A stretch of DNA of 64,000 bases from Tangfeifania diversioriginum (GCA_945873105.1 CAMCBW010000021.1:27845-91844); one strand, 5' to 3'; numbered from the stretch's first letter, positions 54,086-62,217 are shown. Notes: generated from the letters alone by a model not told the origin. A program made the numbers and translations.

Positions 54086-55339
54086 TTAACGCTTCGCATT
54101 GAACTCCTTCACTGCATCAAACATGGCCACAATATTCTCAGGTGGCACATCCGGCAAAATGTTGTGCACCGTGTTGAAGACGAAGCCGCCACCGGGAGAA
54201 AAGATCTCCAGCCGCTCGAGCACCTGCTTGCGGATCTGTTCGGGAGAGCCGACATTCAGTGTACCAACCGTTTCAATACCTCCACCCCAGAAGCAGCATT
54301 TCGCACCGAACTCCTTTTTCAGGTAGTCGGGCTGCATCAGGTAGGCATTGGTCTGTACCGGATTGAAGATCTCGATTCCTGCCTCTATCATGTCGGGCAT
54401 CAGCAGTGAAATGGAGCCACATGAATGGATGTAGGTGTGCATCTTGCTGTGGGTCTTCACATAATCGCAGAGGATTTTATGTCGTGGCTTGAACAACTCC
54501 CGGTAGGTATCAGCATCCATAAATGGACCGGAACTCATTCCCAGGTCATCTCCAAAACGGATGATGTCGACGATGTCGCCCACGGCATTGCAAACCTTTT
54601 CCAGCGTTTTCAGGTGCCTTACCAGGAGCTGGTCGAGCAGTTTCTCTACATTTTCGGGGTCACACATCAAATCCATCAGGAAGTTGTCCATCCTGCGCAG
54701 GAAGGTGCCCCATTCGAAAAGATTGCAACCGCAAACCACCAGCAACGCCTTGTCGGTGCTTTGCCTTAATTTCAGCGTCCGCTCACGCAGTTGGATCCAG
54801 AAATCATCCTCCCCGGCGTGGTCCCACGGACTATGGGCATCCCTTGCCCACATGATTCTTCCCATTTCAGCATCCAGGTCATCGTACGAATCAGGATAAC
54901 CGTCTACATAGGGGAAATAGGTCTGGTCGAAAAAGGTGGCCCCGACGGGCATCCTCGAAAGGATTCGTTTCCCATCATCGTCATAGGTAACATACGATCC
55001 ATCTGCTTGTAATTCAGGCTTGAACCATTTGGGATAAAAGGCAGGCGCCCCATTGGCAAGTGTCGTCGGAATCCAGTCGGAAGGCTGGTCGTTGAAGGTG
55101 CGCCCGATGTCCAGCACATCGATCCCAAACTGATCCAGGATGGAGAGGTCGGGCTGCGCCAGCTGCTGCACCACATCGTAGACCAAAACCGGCAGGTCTG
55201 TCCGGCCAAGGTGCTTGAGCAGGTTGCTGTAGGCAATGGCCGAAATACCGGAGCTGGGGGTTGCACCCATGTCAATTGGCACCTTCCCGGTAGGTTGGTG
55301 GTGAATGGCTGCTAAGATACGTTCTCTTGAGGTTGTCAT
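54086..55339 (-). CDS. UroD-superfamily protein, MtaA/CmuA methyltransferase-like (copy 2)
   Basis: The 417-residue cytosolic protein has the same fold as copy 1 but is only distantly similar: SRERILAAIHHQPTGKVPID, IIRFGDDLGMSSGPFMDADT and YIHSCGSISLLMPDMIEAGI, then FNPVQTNA. The HSCG motif (His305, Cys307) with Cys348/Cys349 further on again resembles the zinc site of corrinoid methyltransferases. The two copies flank rhaM and GH29, so both belong to the deoxysugar block. Reaction and methyl donor are unknown. Confidence 0.75.
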   Translation of the reverse strand: MTTSRERILAAIHHQPTGKVPIDMGATPSSGISAIAYSNLLKHLGRTDLPVLVYDVVQQLAQPDLSILDQFGIDVLDIGRTFNDQPSDWIPTTLANGAPAFYPKWFKPELQADGSYVTYDDDGKRILSRMPVGATFFDQTYFPYVDGYPDSYDDLDAEMGRIMWARDAHSPWDHAGEDDFWIQLRERTLKLRQSTDKALLVVCGCNLFEWGTFLRRMDNFLMDLMCDPENVEKLLDQLLVRHLKTLEKVCNAVGDIVDIIRFGDDLGMSSGPFMDADTYRELFKPRHKILCDYVKTHSKMHTYIHSCGSISLLMPDMIEAGIEIFNPVQTNAYLMQPDYLKKEFGAKCCFWGGGIETVGTLNVGSPEQIRKQVLERLEIFSPGGGFVFNTVHNILPDVPPENIVAMFDAVKEFNAKR

Positions 55340-55420
55340 AGATTCAAATCTGCTATGTTACTTTATAGTAATTCGTTTAATCAACTGCTATTAAGGTAAA
55401 TCTACCCTGATAAACAATCA

Positions 55421-55471
55421 ATCGAAAATCCAAAATCGAAAATCCAAAATCCAAAATCGAAAATCCAAAAT
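55421..55471. repeat. Seven tandem copies of a 7-bp unit (ATCSAAA)
   Basis: The unit alternates ATCGAAA and ATCCAAA in the order G,C,G,C,C,G,C and ends with a partial copy, five bases before the rhaT stop codon on the complementary strand. It lies in the gap between rhaT and the second UroD-family gene and could vary in copy number. Confidence 0.85.
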
Positions 55472-55476
55472 AGCTT

Positions 55477-56520
55477 TTATACTGTACCACTTAATCCGAT
55501 CAAAAACGAAGATGCAATGATAATCAGCAACGACAATACCATCAACACCCAAACTTTTAATGGTGCCCCTTTCCACTCTTTTCGCATAATTCCCCATACC
55601 GTGGCAAAAACGATGGTCAAGGCCATCAGGATGCCCCAGGAGGTGAAGGTGTAGGGTCCCATCTTGCTTTTACCCATGCCATAGACGATAAACTGGCTGA
55701 ACCAGAGAAATCCAGCCATCAATCCAAACAGGTAATTGGCCGATAATATTTTGGAGGTTTCAGCCTGTTTGTAGTTTTTCAGCGATCCGTTTTTGTAGCC
55801 AAGATAGGTGCACCAGAAAATCGTAGTGACAAAGGTACCTGCAAACAATACCACCACCATGGGCATCATGGCAAATAGCGGGTCAATACCTAGCTTAATG
55901 GCATTTTCGGAAATAGGGTTTCCCTGCTCGAAACCCAATGACATGGCTGAACCTGTAAAGCCAACCAATATGGCGGCCATCGTACCTTTTACCAGGTTGA
56001 ATTCGGAAATGCTCTCCTGCTTTTTGGCCTGCGACATAATTTTGTCCTTCAGGATGCCCGACCAGGCCGAGATCCCAATACCTACGGTTGCTATCAATAT
56101 GCCAATCAATAGCATACTCCCGCCTTTGCCCTGCATCATCACCTGAAGCCGGCCGTCAATCAGCGGTGGGATCAGCGTTCCGATGGCCAGCATCAATCCG
56201 AGCGAGAGGGCATAGCCCAAAGACAGTCCAAGGTAACGCAAGGCCAGTCCGAAGGAGAGATTTCCAACTCCGTAAAGTGCCCCCAGCAGGAAGACTGTGA
56301 CAAGGGTGGAGGAGGCGGTGGAGGAAATAATCGAAACAAAACCGGGTGCAAAGATCAGACAGGCGGTCAAAGGGAAAAGTATATAAGCTCCGAGGCTGAA
56401 GATCATCCAGTAGGTTTCCCAGCTCCAACCCTTGATTTTCCCAAACGGTACAGCAAAACTGCCCGAGGAGAATGCACCGAGTGCAATCAGCATTATTCCT
56501 GATAAGATACCTAGATTCAT
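55477..56520 (-). CDS. rhaT: L-rhamnose/proton symporter RhaT
   Basis: ATG 56520 gives a 347-residue inner-membrane protein, close to E. coli RhaT (344). It has ten hydrophobic segments; recognisable stretches are LGAFSSGSFAVPFGKIKGWSW, GNLSFGLALRYLGLSLGYAL, MSLGFEQGNPI and WFSQFIVYGMGKSKMGPYTF. It imports L-rhamnose (and possibly related 6-deoxyhexoses) with protons. The divergent AraC-type regulator shares the 196-base intergenic region. Together with rhaM this marks L-rhamnose as an end product of the locus. Confidence 0.92.
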   Translation of the reverse strand: MNLGILSGIMLIALGAFSSGSFAVPFGKIKGWSWETYWMIFSLGAYILFPLTACLIFAPGFVSIISSTASSTLVTVFLLGALYGVGNLSFGLALRYLGLSLGYALSLGLMLAIGTLIPPLIDGRLQVMMQGKGGSMLLIGILIATVGIGISAWSGILKDKIMSQAKKQESISEFNLVKGTMAAILVGFTGSAMSLGFEQGNPISENAIKLGIDPLFAMMPMVVVLFAGTFVTTIFWCTYLGYKNGSLKNYKQAETSKILSANYLFGLMAGFLWFSQFIVYGMGKSKMGPYTFTSWGILMALTIVFATVWGIMRKEWKGAPLKVWVLMVLSLLIIIASSFLIGLSGTV

Positions 56521-56651
56521 TTTTTTAGTTGTTTGGTTTTCAGTCGGGTAGGATAGCAGATCCATCCATGCGACAATGTTCTGTGAAACTAACAATTTTT
56601 TGCATGTTTAAAATTGAACTTATCAGGGATTTTTTTGAACTATTACGTTAT

Positions 56652-56659
56652 TAATTTTG
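56652..56659 (+). promoter_or_regulatory. Candidate -7 element for the AraC-type regulator
   Basis: TAATTTTG fits TAnnTTTG 57 bases before the AraC start. A TTTG at 56634-56637 is present but only 14 bases upstream, so the -33 match is imperfect. Confidence 0.35.
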
Positions 56660-56716
56660 TCATTATTATTCCTATTTTTATGCAATGACCTTATTAAGCC
56701 ACTCATTTAAAATAAT

Positions 56717-57577
56717 ATGTATTTAGAGCAGACCAGCGAATCCCTGATGTTTCATTTGCAGAATGTTGCATTTTTAAGCTTTGAAAGAGAGGAGGTCTAT
56801 GAGGATATCATCAGTCCGTTTACAAGGCTTTACCTGGTTACAGAGGGATGTGGCTCGCTGGTTGTCGGGAAAGACAAGATTGCACTGGAGGCAGGAAAAC
56901 TATACCAGATCCCCAGTTTTACCTCCTGCAGTTACCATTTTGGTGCCGGATTGTCGCATTACTACATCCATTTCAGCATCGATCAACCCAATGGACTGAG
57001 CCCCTACAGCCAGTTTTCCATTGCCACCAAGGTGGATGCAAATGAGCTGGATTACAAGCTCTTCAGCCGGCTGGTCCATATCAATCCGGATCTGCAGCTC
57101 CCGCACCACCATCCCAATGTCTACCAGACCAAACCCTGGATGAACAAAAAGGTCGACTTTCATACTGCCGGCCGCCATTTGGAAACGGTTGGTATCCTGA
57201 AACAGCTTTTTTCCCGCTTTTTGGAGCCTGGAGAGAATTATCCGGTTGCCAATATCTTGAAATACAACATTCAACCAATATTGCTGCACATCCGGAACAA
57301 CCTGCAGCAGAACATTACCGTGGAGGAACTGGCCTGCATCGCCTGCTTTTCCAGAGACCATTTCTCCCGGGTATTCAAAGCAATCACTGGTTTAACTCCC
57401 TGCGATTACATCATCAGCAAGCGGATCGAACGTGCCCAGTTTTTGCTTTTGACAACAGATTTGTCACAAAACCAGATCATCGATCAGACAGGATTCAGGA
57501 GTGCCTCCTACTTCTCGCGGATATTCAAGAAGTTTACCTCTTATTCCCCAACGCAGTACAGGTTGCAAAGAGGGTAA
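56717..57577 (+). CDS. AraC-family transcriptional regulator (rhamnose-responsive candidate)
   Basis: The 286-residue protein has an N-terminal cupin sensor (about 15-150: LYLVTEGCGSLVVGKDKIAL, HYYIHFSID) and a C-terminal double helix-turn-helix. The latter runs ITVEELACIACFSRDHFSRV, FKAITGLTPCDYIISKRIER, then IIDQTGFRSASYFSRIFKKF, with SYSPTQYR as the standard end. It is divergent from rhaT, so it is the obvious candidate to control rhaT and perhaps rhaM and the minus-strand glycosidase. It is not a hybrid two-component type. No terminator is evident after its stop. Confidence 0.88.
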   Translation: MYLEQTSESLMFHLQNVAFLSFEREEVYEDIISPFTRLYLVTEGCGSLVVGKDKIALEAGKLYQIPSFTSCSYHFGAGLSHYYIHFSIDQPNGLSPYSQFSIATKVDANELDYKLFSRLVHINPDLQLPHHHPNVYQTKPWMNKKVDFHTAGRHLETVGILKQLFSRFLEPGENYPVANILKYNIQPILLHIRNNLQQNITVEELACIACFSRDHFSRVFKAITGLTPCDYIISKRIERAQFLLLTTDLSQNQIIDQTGFRSASYFSRIFKKFTSYSPTQYRLQRG

Positions 57578-57691
57578 GTAGCCGATGCAAGGAATGTTTA
57601 GGACTTTTTCACCTTACTGGCTTGTTAATTAAACGAAGTACGATTATTTTATGGTGGCCTAATTGATGTAAATTCAAAAATACAATGGGTT

Positions 57692-57756
57692 ATCTAAAAT
57701 AGATAATCTAAAATAGATAATCTAAAATAGATAATCTAAAATAGATAATCTAAAAT
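57692..57756 (+). repeat. Tandem 14-bp repeat, 4.6 copies, at a promoter
   Basis: The unit ATCTAAAATAGATA occurs at 57692, 57706, 57720 and 57734, with a 9-base partial copy at 57748. Each unit ends are self-complementary (TATCTA/TAGATA). A TATATTTG (TAnnTTTG) element follows at 57765-57772, so the repeat occupies the -33 region of the ATPase gene. Confidence 0.9.
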
Positions 57757-57764
57757 TATTTGTT

Positions 57765-57772
57765 TATATTTG
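57765..57772 (+). promoter_or_regulatory. -7 promoter element of the AAA ATPase gene
   Basis: TATATTTG fits TAnnTTTG and is 17 bases before the ATPase start. The -33 region falls in the 14-bp tandem repeat, where no TTTG is found, so transcription might depend on repeat number or on a bound factor. Confidence 0.5.
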
Positions 57773-57788
57773 TAGAAATGAGTTGGAT

Positions 57789-58925
57789 ATGAGAAAGTCG
57801 AGTAATCCTTTTCTACTAAAGGGGTATATTTCTGCTGAGCTCTTTTGCGATCGGAAGAGGGAAATAGAAGTGTTGTTTGCCAATGTGCAAAATGGAATTG
57901 ATACCACCCTGATTTCGGCCAGACGGATGGGCAAAACGGGACTTATTTTTCGTTTTTTTGACCAACTCACGGAACAGGGCGAAAAAAAGCCAATTTATGT
58001 TGACATATTCTCTTCCCGCAATTTGAGCGATTTTGTCAAATTATTGGCAGAAGCTATTTTGCTTGGTTTTCCTGATAAAACAACAATTGGAGCCAGGTTC
58101 CTGGAGTTTATCAAGGGATTTCGTCCCCTGATAGGTTATGATCCACTCACAGGGCAGCCTCAGATTCAAATAAATTACCAGTCGGCTCAGGAGAAGGAAT
58201 ATACCCTGCAGGGACTTCTTAATTTTCTGGAAGGTCAGGAAGTGCCGATTGTGCTTGCCATTGATGAGTTTCAGCAGATCTCGCAATATCCTGAAAAGAA
58301 TATAGAAGCGCTTTTGCGTACCTATACCCAAAATTTGAAATACATCCGATTCATCTTTTGCGGAAGTCGCAAAGCCATGATGATCAATCTTTTTTCGAAC
58401 GTCAAGCGGCCTTTTTATGCGACAACCCAATACCTCATGCTGGAGGAGATAGAAAGGAAGACCTATGCGCAATTTATCAGGGACAAATTTTCAGGGGCAG
58501 GTATGACCATCACGGAGGAGGCTTTGGAGATGGTATTGGACTGGAGTCTGTTGCACACGTTTTACACCCAAAGTTTGTGCAATATGCTCTATTATATAGC
58601 TGATAATCAAATTGAATTAGCGACAGTCAAGTTGGCATGTGTTGAATTACTGAAACGGAATGAACCAGTTTTTTACCAATACCGGCAATTGTTAACTGCT
58701 GCGCAATGGAATTTCCTTATTGCCGTTGCAAAGGAGGGGGGGGTCAAACAACTTACCGCCCAAAAATTCATCGCGAAATATGAAATTGGAACACCTGCCA
58801 ATGCCCGCAGGATCAGCAGGTCGTTGGTCGAAAAGGAGTTGTTGCTTGAAATTGCCACAAAAAAGGAGACCACCTATCGCGTCTATGATCTCTTTTTGGC
58901 CAGATGGCTCGAAAGTGAGTATTAA
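57789..58925 (+). CDS. AAA-type ATP-binding protein (archaeal-ATPase-like family)
   Basis: ATG 57789 starts a 378-residue cytosolic protein. It has a Walker A of the ISARRMGKTGLI form (GKT preserved), Walker B IVLAIDEFQQI, and a sensor-like FIFCGSRK. It ends with a winged-helix-like region (LTAAQWNFLIAVAKEGGVKQ, TPANARRISRSLVEKELLLE) that ends in YDLFLARWLE. This is the pattern of the archaeal-ATPase group found as scattered single genes in Bacteroidota. Role is unknown; a link to mobile or defence functions is possible. It has no relation to the glycan genes and is preceded by a tandem repeat. Confidence 0.8.
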   Translation: MRKSSNPFLLKGYISAELFCDRKREIEVLFANVQNGIDTTLISARRMGKTGLIFRFFDQLTEQGEKKPIYVDIFSSRNLSDFVKLLAEAILLGFPDKTTIGARFLEFIKGFRPLIGYDPLTGQPQIQINYQSAQEKEYTLQGLLNFLEGQEVPIVLAIDEFQQISQYPEKNIEALLRTYTQNLKYIRFIFCGSRKAMMINLFSNVKRPFYATTQYLMLEEIERKTYAQFIRDKFSGAGMTITEEALEMVLDWSLLHTFYTQSLCNMLYYIADNQIELATVKLACVELLKRNEPVFYQYRQLLTAAQWNFLIAVAKEGGVKQLTAQKFIAKYEIGTPANARRISRSLVEKELLLEIATKKETTYRVYDLFLARWLESEY

Positions 58926-58956
58926 AATGATTGTTGAATGAATTAAATGATTGTGC

Positions 58957-61176
58957 ATGAAGAGATTCCTGCTTTCGCTAATTTTAAGCCTGCCGTTGCT
59001 TGCATTTTCTGCTTCGCAGGAAGGTCGGACTACGATCAATCTGAACGGTACCTGGCAATTTGACCAGACCCTGACGGCTTTTCCACCTGCCAGGTATACC
59101 CGCACAATTCCAGTTCCAGGGCTTGTACACCTGGCACAACCCAGGATTGAGGATTATGACAAATTCTTCAAGCGGCCCGGGAAGGTGGAGGCCCAAACAC
59201 AGTACAATCTTTACAACCTCGACTATACTCCCCGCTACAACTGGTACCGGAAGATGGTCTTCGTGCCGAAAGAGCTGGAGGGAAAAGAGGGGATGATAAC
59301 GGTCAGAAAAAGTCAGTATGTCACGCAAATCTATGTGAATGGGATGGATTTGGGAACCTCCATGGCCTGTTATACACCGGTGGAATTCCCCGTTACCAGG
59401 GCCGTGAAATACGGCCAGGAAAACGAGATTCTGATCAAAGTGGGTGACAGGGTCTGGCTTCCCTCCGAAGCAGCCGGGGGTACTGACAAAGAGAAAGAGC
59501 ATTATCTTCCCGGAATCTGGGACGACGTGCTGTTGTCATTTACAGGGGCTGTCAGGGTCGACCGCCTTTTGGTTCTGCCATCCGTGGCCGGCAAGAAAAT
59601 AACTGTCAAAGCCCAGATCCGCAATTTTAAGCCCGCTCAGATTTTTTATGGGGATGCCATGAACGATTCAGTAACCTTGGATATCTCGGTCGCAGAAAAG
59701 CTGTCAGGGAAAGTGATTGCCAATAAAACCGGACGATTCATGGCCAAAAGGGATAACCATACCGAGGCAGTTGTTGAAATACCCCTTTCGCATTTTACGA
59801 AGTGGACACCCGATCAACCTTTTCTTTATGTGACAACTGCCACCCTAAAAACAGACAAAGGTATTTCCGACGAAACCGGAAAACAATTTGGGATGCGCGA
59901 CTTCACCCGCCAGGGAAAGTTCTTTTACCTGAATGGCGAAAAGATCATTCTTCGCGGCACCAATGTCACCCTACAGCGTTTCTTCGAAGATCCCGATTGC
60001 AGCAATTTGGTGTGGGACAAAGCCTGGGTGAAGAAACTGCTGGTGGATTATCCGAAGCAGTTGAACTGGAACATGATGCGTATTTGTGTAGGAATTGCCC
60101 CTGATTTCTGGTATGATATTGCCGACGAGTATGGTTTGATGTTTCAAAATGAGTGGCTATACTGGCAAAATCATGGCTGGGACGATCAAATCCGAAAGGA
60201 GTATACCGACTGGGTCTGGTCGGATGGAAACCACCCAAGCATTGTGATCTGGGATGCCATCAACGAAAACTGGGACAACTATATTGGAAACGCGCTGATT
60301 CCCGAGCTGAAAAAATTGGATCCCACCCGCATTTGGGATGCAGGATACATGACCGGTGATCAAATGGCAATGGATGAGATGGATGAACCGCATCCTTACC
60401 AGGGCGTTGTCAACTGGCTACAGCCTGGAGCAAACCGTGACTTTTATCCCTTGGGAAATCTAGATTTTAATCCCAAAATTATGCAGACTATCAACGACGC
60501 ATCCTCCGCACAGCTTGTCAACGAATATGGTTGGATCTGGCTGTGGCGAAATGGCTCTCCAAGTAAACTAACGGTAGAGGTCTTTGACCATTACCTGGGT
60601 AAAAATTCATCTGCTGAACAAAATGTCGATTTTCAGGCCTACTGGATGCAGCTCGAAACGGAATGGCTGCGCAGCAATCCGAACATTGCCGGAGTGCTGG
60701 CCTTCTGTTATTTGGCCAACAACTATGGTTACACTGGTGACTGGTTTGCAGGGAATATCAAAGAGCTCAAACCAACAGCCACCCTCGATTGGTTTCAGCA
60801 TGCCTTTGCCCCGGCAGCGACCTATATCAATCTCACCGACCAGCGGTACATGCGTCTGGACAAAGCGCTGCTACCGGGTTCTACTTTGCTTTTTAACCTT
60901 GCAGGCATCAACAACCTGCCAAAGCCGGTATCAGGGAAAGTAACAGTGAAGCTTTACAATGAGGCAGGCGAAAGTAGCCCATTGCAGACCATTCCGGTAA
61001 AACTGCCCTCTTTTTTGCGCACCGATATCCCGGTAGGAATTGAATTGCCAATGAAACCAGGAGGTTATCTGCTGGTTGCAGCGTTTACCCCCGAAGGAGG
61101 AAAACCAGTTCTGAGCAGGAGGTACCTGAAAGTGGGGGATGCAGCATCCTATTCCTATTGGCAATTGAATCCCTGA
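58957..61176 (+). CDS. GH2-family glycoside hydrolase
   Basis: ATG 58957 opens a signal peptide (FLLSLILSLPLLAFSASQ). The 739-residue enzyme has GH2 order: an N-terminal jelly roll (LNGTWQFDQTLTAF, ITVRKSQYVTQIYVNGMDLG), an immunoglobulin-like domain, and a TIM barrel with FYLNGEKIILRGTNVTLQR. The acid/base is Glu437 in WDAINEN and the nucleophile Glu523 in LVNEYGW. It should act on a beta-galactoside, beta-glucuronide, beta-mannoside or alpha-L-arabinoside; the sub-activity is not readable. It has a shortened C-terminus with one small sandwich. It is followed by the perfect palindrome E. Confidence 0.85.
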   Translation: MKRFLLSLILSLPLLAFSASQEGRTTINLNGTWQFDQTLTAFPPARYTRTIPVPGLVHLAQPRIEDYDKFFKRPGKVEAQTQYNLYNLDYTPRYNWYRKMVFVPKELEGKEGMITVRKSQYVTQIYVNGMDLGTSMACYTPVEFPVTRAVKYGQENEILIKVGDRVWLPSEAAGGTDKEKEHYLPGIWDDVLLSFTGAVRVDRLLVLPSVAGKKITVKAQIRNFKPAQIFYGDAMNDSVTLDISVAEKLSGKVIANKTGRFMAKRDNHTEAVVEIPLSHFTKWTPDQPFLYVTTATLKTDKGISDETGKQFGMRDFTRQGKFFYLNGEKIILRGTNVTLQRFFEDPDCSNLVWDKAWVKKLLVDYPKQLNWNMMRICVGIAPDFWYDIADEYGLMFQNEWLYWQNHGWDDQIRKEYTDWVWSDGNHPSIVIWDAINENWDNYIGNALIPELKKLDPTRIWDAGYMTGDQMAMDEMDEPHPYQGVVNWLQPGANRDFYPLGNLDFNPKIMQTINDASSAQLVNEYGWIWLWRNGSPSKLTVEVFDHYLGKNSSAEQNVDFQAYWMQLETEWLRSNPNIAGVLAFCYLANNYGYTGDWFAGNIKELKPTATLDWFQHAFAPAATYINLTDQRYMRLDKALLPGSTLLFNLAGINNLPKPVSGKVTVKLYNEAGESSPLQTIPVKLPSFLRTDIPVGIELPMKPGGYLLVAAFTPEGGKPVLSRRYLKVGDAASYSYWQLNP

Positions 61177-61226
61177 AAACCAGCGAAATATCTGCCACTG
61201 CCGCTTCAATCCAGTGATGAACAAAG

Positions 61227-61291
61227 GTCTCGCAAAGACGCCAAGAACGCAAAGAAAAGTTCCCTTTGCGTTCTTGGCGTCTTTGCGAGAC
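61227..61291. repeat. Palindromic repeat E, perfect 28-bp inverted repeat
   Basis: The left arm 61227-61254 (starting GTCTCGCAAAGACGCC) and right arm 61264-61291 are exact reverse complements with a 9-base loop. It belongs to the same family as repeats A-C and is 50 bases after the GH2 stop. The perfect match suggests recent insertion or active maintenance. Confidence 0.9.
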
Positions 61292-61324
61292 ACAATTGAA
61301 TTTCTCTTTGCTGTAACCTGAACA

Positions 61325-61357
61325 TTTGTTTATTCCAAATTCTTATTGATACATTTG
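61325..61357 (+). promoter_or_regulatory. Bacteroidota sigma-type promoter of the ECF sigma gene
   Basis: TTTG (61325-61328), a 21-base spacer and TACATTTG (61350-61357) fit the Bacteroidota housekeeping consensus TTTG-N19-21-TAnnTTTG. The ECF sigma start follows 63 bases later. This is the best promoter match in the window. Confidence 0.75.
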
Positions 61358-61419
61358 TTCGGCAACAATTGTACCTTAGGAAGTGAACCTCATTTGCCGG
61401 GGATGTAAATTCAGTTTGA

Positions 61420-62034
61420 ATGGAGGAGGATCTGAAAATTTGGGAGCGGATTCGGAGCGGTGATGCCTCAGCATTGAAGGCATTGCATGAAAGGTATTTC
61501 TACCAGCTGCACCTATATGGGAAAAAGTTGTGTCACAACTCCACCCTATTGGATGAAGCCGTTTCCGACTGTTTTATCAAGCTCTGGACCCGGCGTTCCG
61601 ACCTGGTGATCACCAGGTCTTTTAAATCCTACCTCTTTTTAATGCTCCGCAATGGCCTCATCGATTTGCTTCGCCGGAAAGATCATACCCTCTATTTCGA
61701 AGAGGGTTCGGTTCCGGATTTACCTGATGAGTTGATGCAGGAGGAGCTGGACCGCTATGCCAAACTTTACAGTACCCTGGAAAAGCTGCCGGAGCAGCGT
61801 CGTCGCATCCTTGAACTGGCTGTTTACGATTCGTTCAGTTATGCCCAAATTGCGGAAAGGCTTCACATCTCCGTCAATACCGTAAAAACCCAGATGGGCC
61901 GTGCCTACCGTTTTATCAAAGAGGAATTGGATCCCAAATCGTTGCAGTTGTTCTTCATGCTAACCTCAAATAATCAATCGCGTACGGTCATTGCGAGCGC
62001 AGCGAAGCAATCTGTCACCACCCCACTATTTTAA
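61420..62034 (+). CDS. ECF-type RNA polymerase sigma factor with repeat-derived C-terminal tail
   Basis: The 204-residue protein has sigma region 2 (ALKALHERYFYQLHLYGKKL, DCFIKLWTRR) and region 4 (KLPEQRRRILELAVYDSFSY, AQIAERLHISVNTVKTQMGR). It works with the FecR-like antisigma gene downstream and the STN-type SusC to sense a transported glycan. The last 15-20 residues (TVIASAAKQSVTTPLF) are encoded by a dispersed repeat rather than by ordinary sigma sequence, so the original stop was probably lost. Function is likely retained because the tail lies beyond region 4. Confidence 0.9.
   Translation: MEEDLKIWERIRSGDASALKALHERYFYQLHLYGKKLCHNSTLLDEAVSDCFIKLWTRRSDLVITRSFKSYLFLMLRNGLIDLLRRKDHTLYFEEGSVPDLPDELMQEELDRYAKLYSTLEKLPEQRRRILELAVYDSFSYAQIAERLHISVNTVKTQMGRAYRFIKEELDPKSLQLFFMLTSNNQSRTVIASAAKQSVTTPLF
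61985..62018 (+). repeat. REP-like TCATTGCGAGCG repeat overlapping the sigma-factor 3' end
   Basis: GGTCATTGCGAGCGCAGCGA and AGCAATCTGTCA follow in sequence. ATTGC/GCAAT ends and the AGCG core make it a small palindrome of a kind dispersed in many bacterial genomes; translated here it yields IASAAKQS. Only one copy is in the window. Confidence 0.7.
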
Positions 62035-62217
62035 ATTCTGTTGATTCCCTACCGGGAAATTGGAATACCTCATTCACTTTTCTATTGATATTAATGCCCT
62101 GACGGGCAAAAATCTCCTCCCGTTCGTGTAATTCGTAATTAAATTCGTGAAATTTCTTTTTCAACTGTCACCCTATTTTCCACCTTTCCCGTCTCTTGAA
62201 TAGAAACACTCACTACA
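62035..62217. other. Gap between sigma factor and FecR genes with small repeats
   Basis: GCCCTGACGGGC near 62096 forms a four-pair hairpin followed by A residues, and ATTCGTG occurs at two close positions around 62122-62150 (ATTCGTAATT between). No gene or promoter is evident. Sigma and FecR genes are usually closer together, so this gap has probably grown by insertion of repeat debris. Confidence 0.35.

Noticed and set aside
49990..55339. Haem biosynthesis (hemE) genes
   Set aside because: Two distant copies with HGCG/HSCG zinc-type motifs in a sugar locus do not look like the housekeeping uroporphyrinogen decarboxylase.
55421..55471. CRISPR or phase-variable coding repeat
   Set aside because: The 7-bp units have no spacers and lie in a non-coding gap beyond the rhaT stop codon.
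57692..57756. CRISPR array
   Set aside because: The 14-bp units are directly adjacent without spacers; it is a simple tandem repeat.
57778..57792. ATG at 57778 as the ATPase start
   Set aside because: It reads only four codons before TGA; ATG 57789 gives the full ATPase frame.
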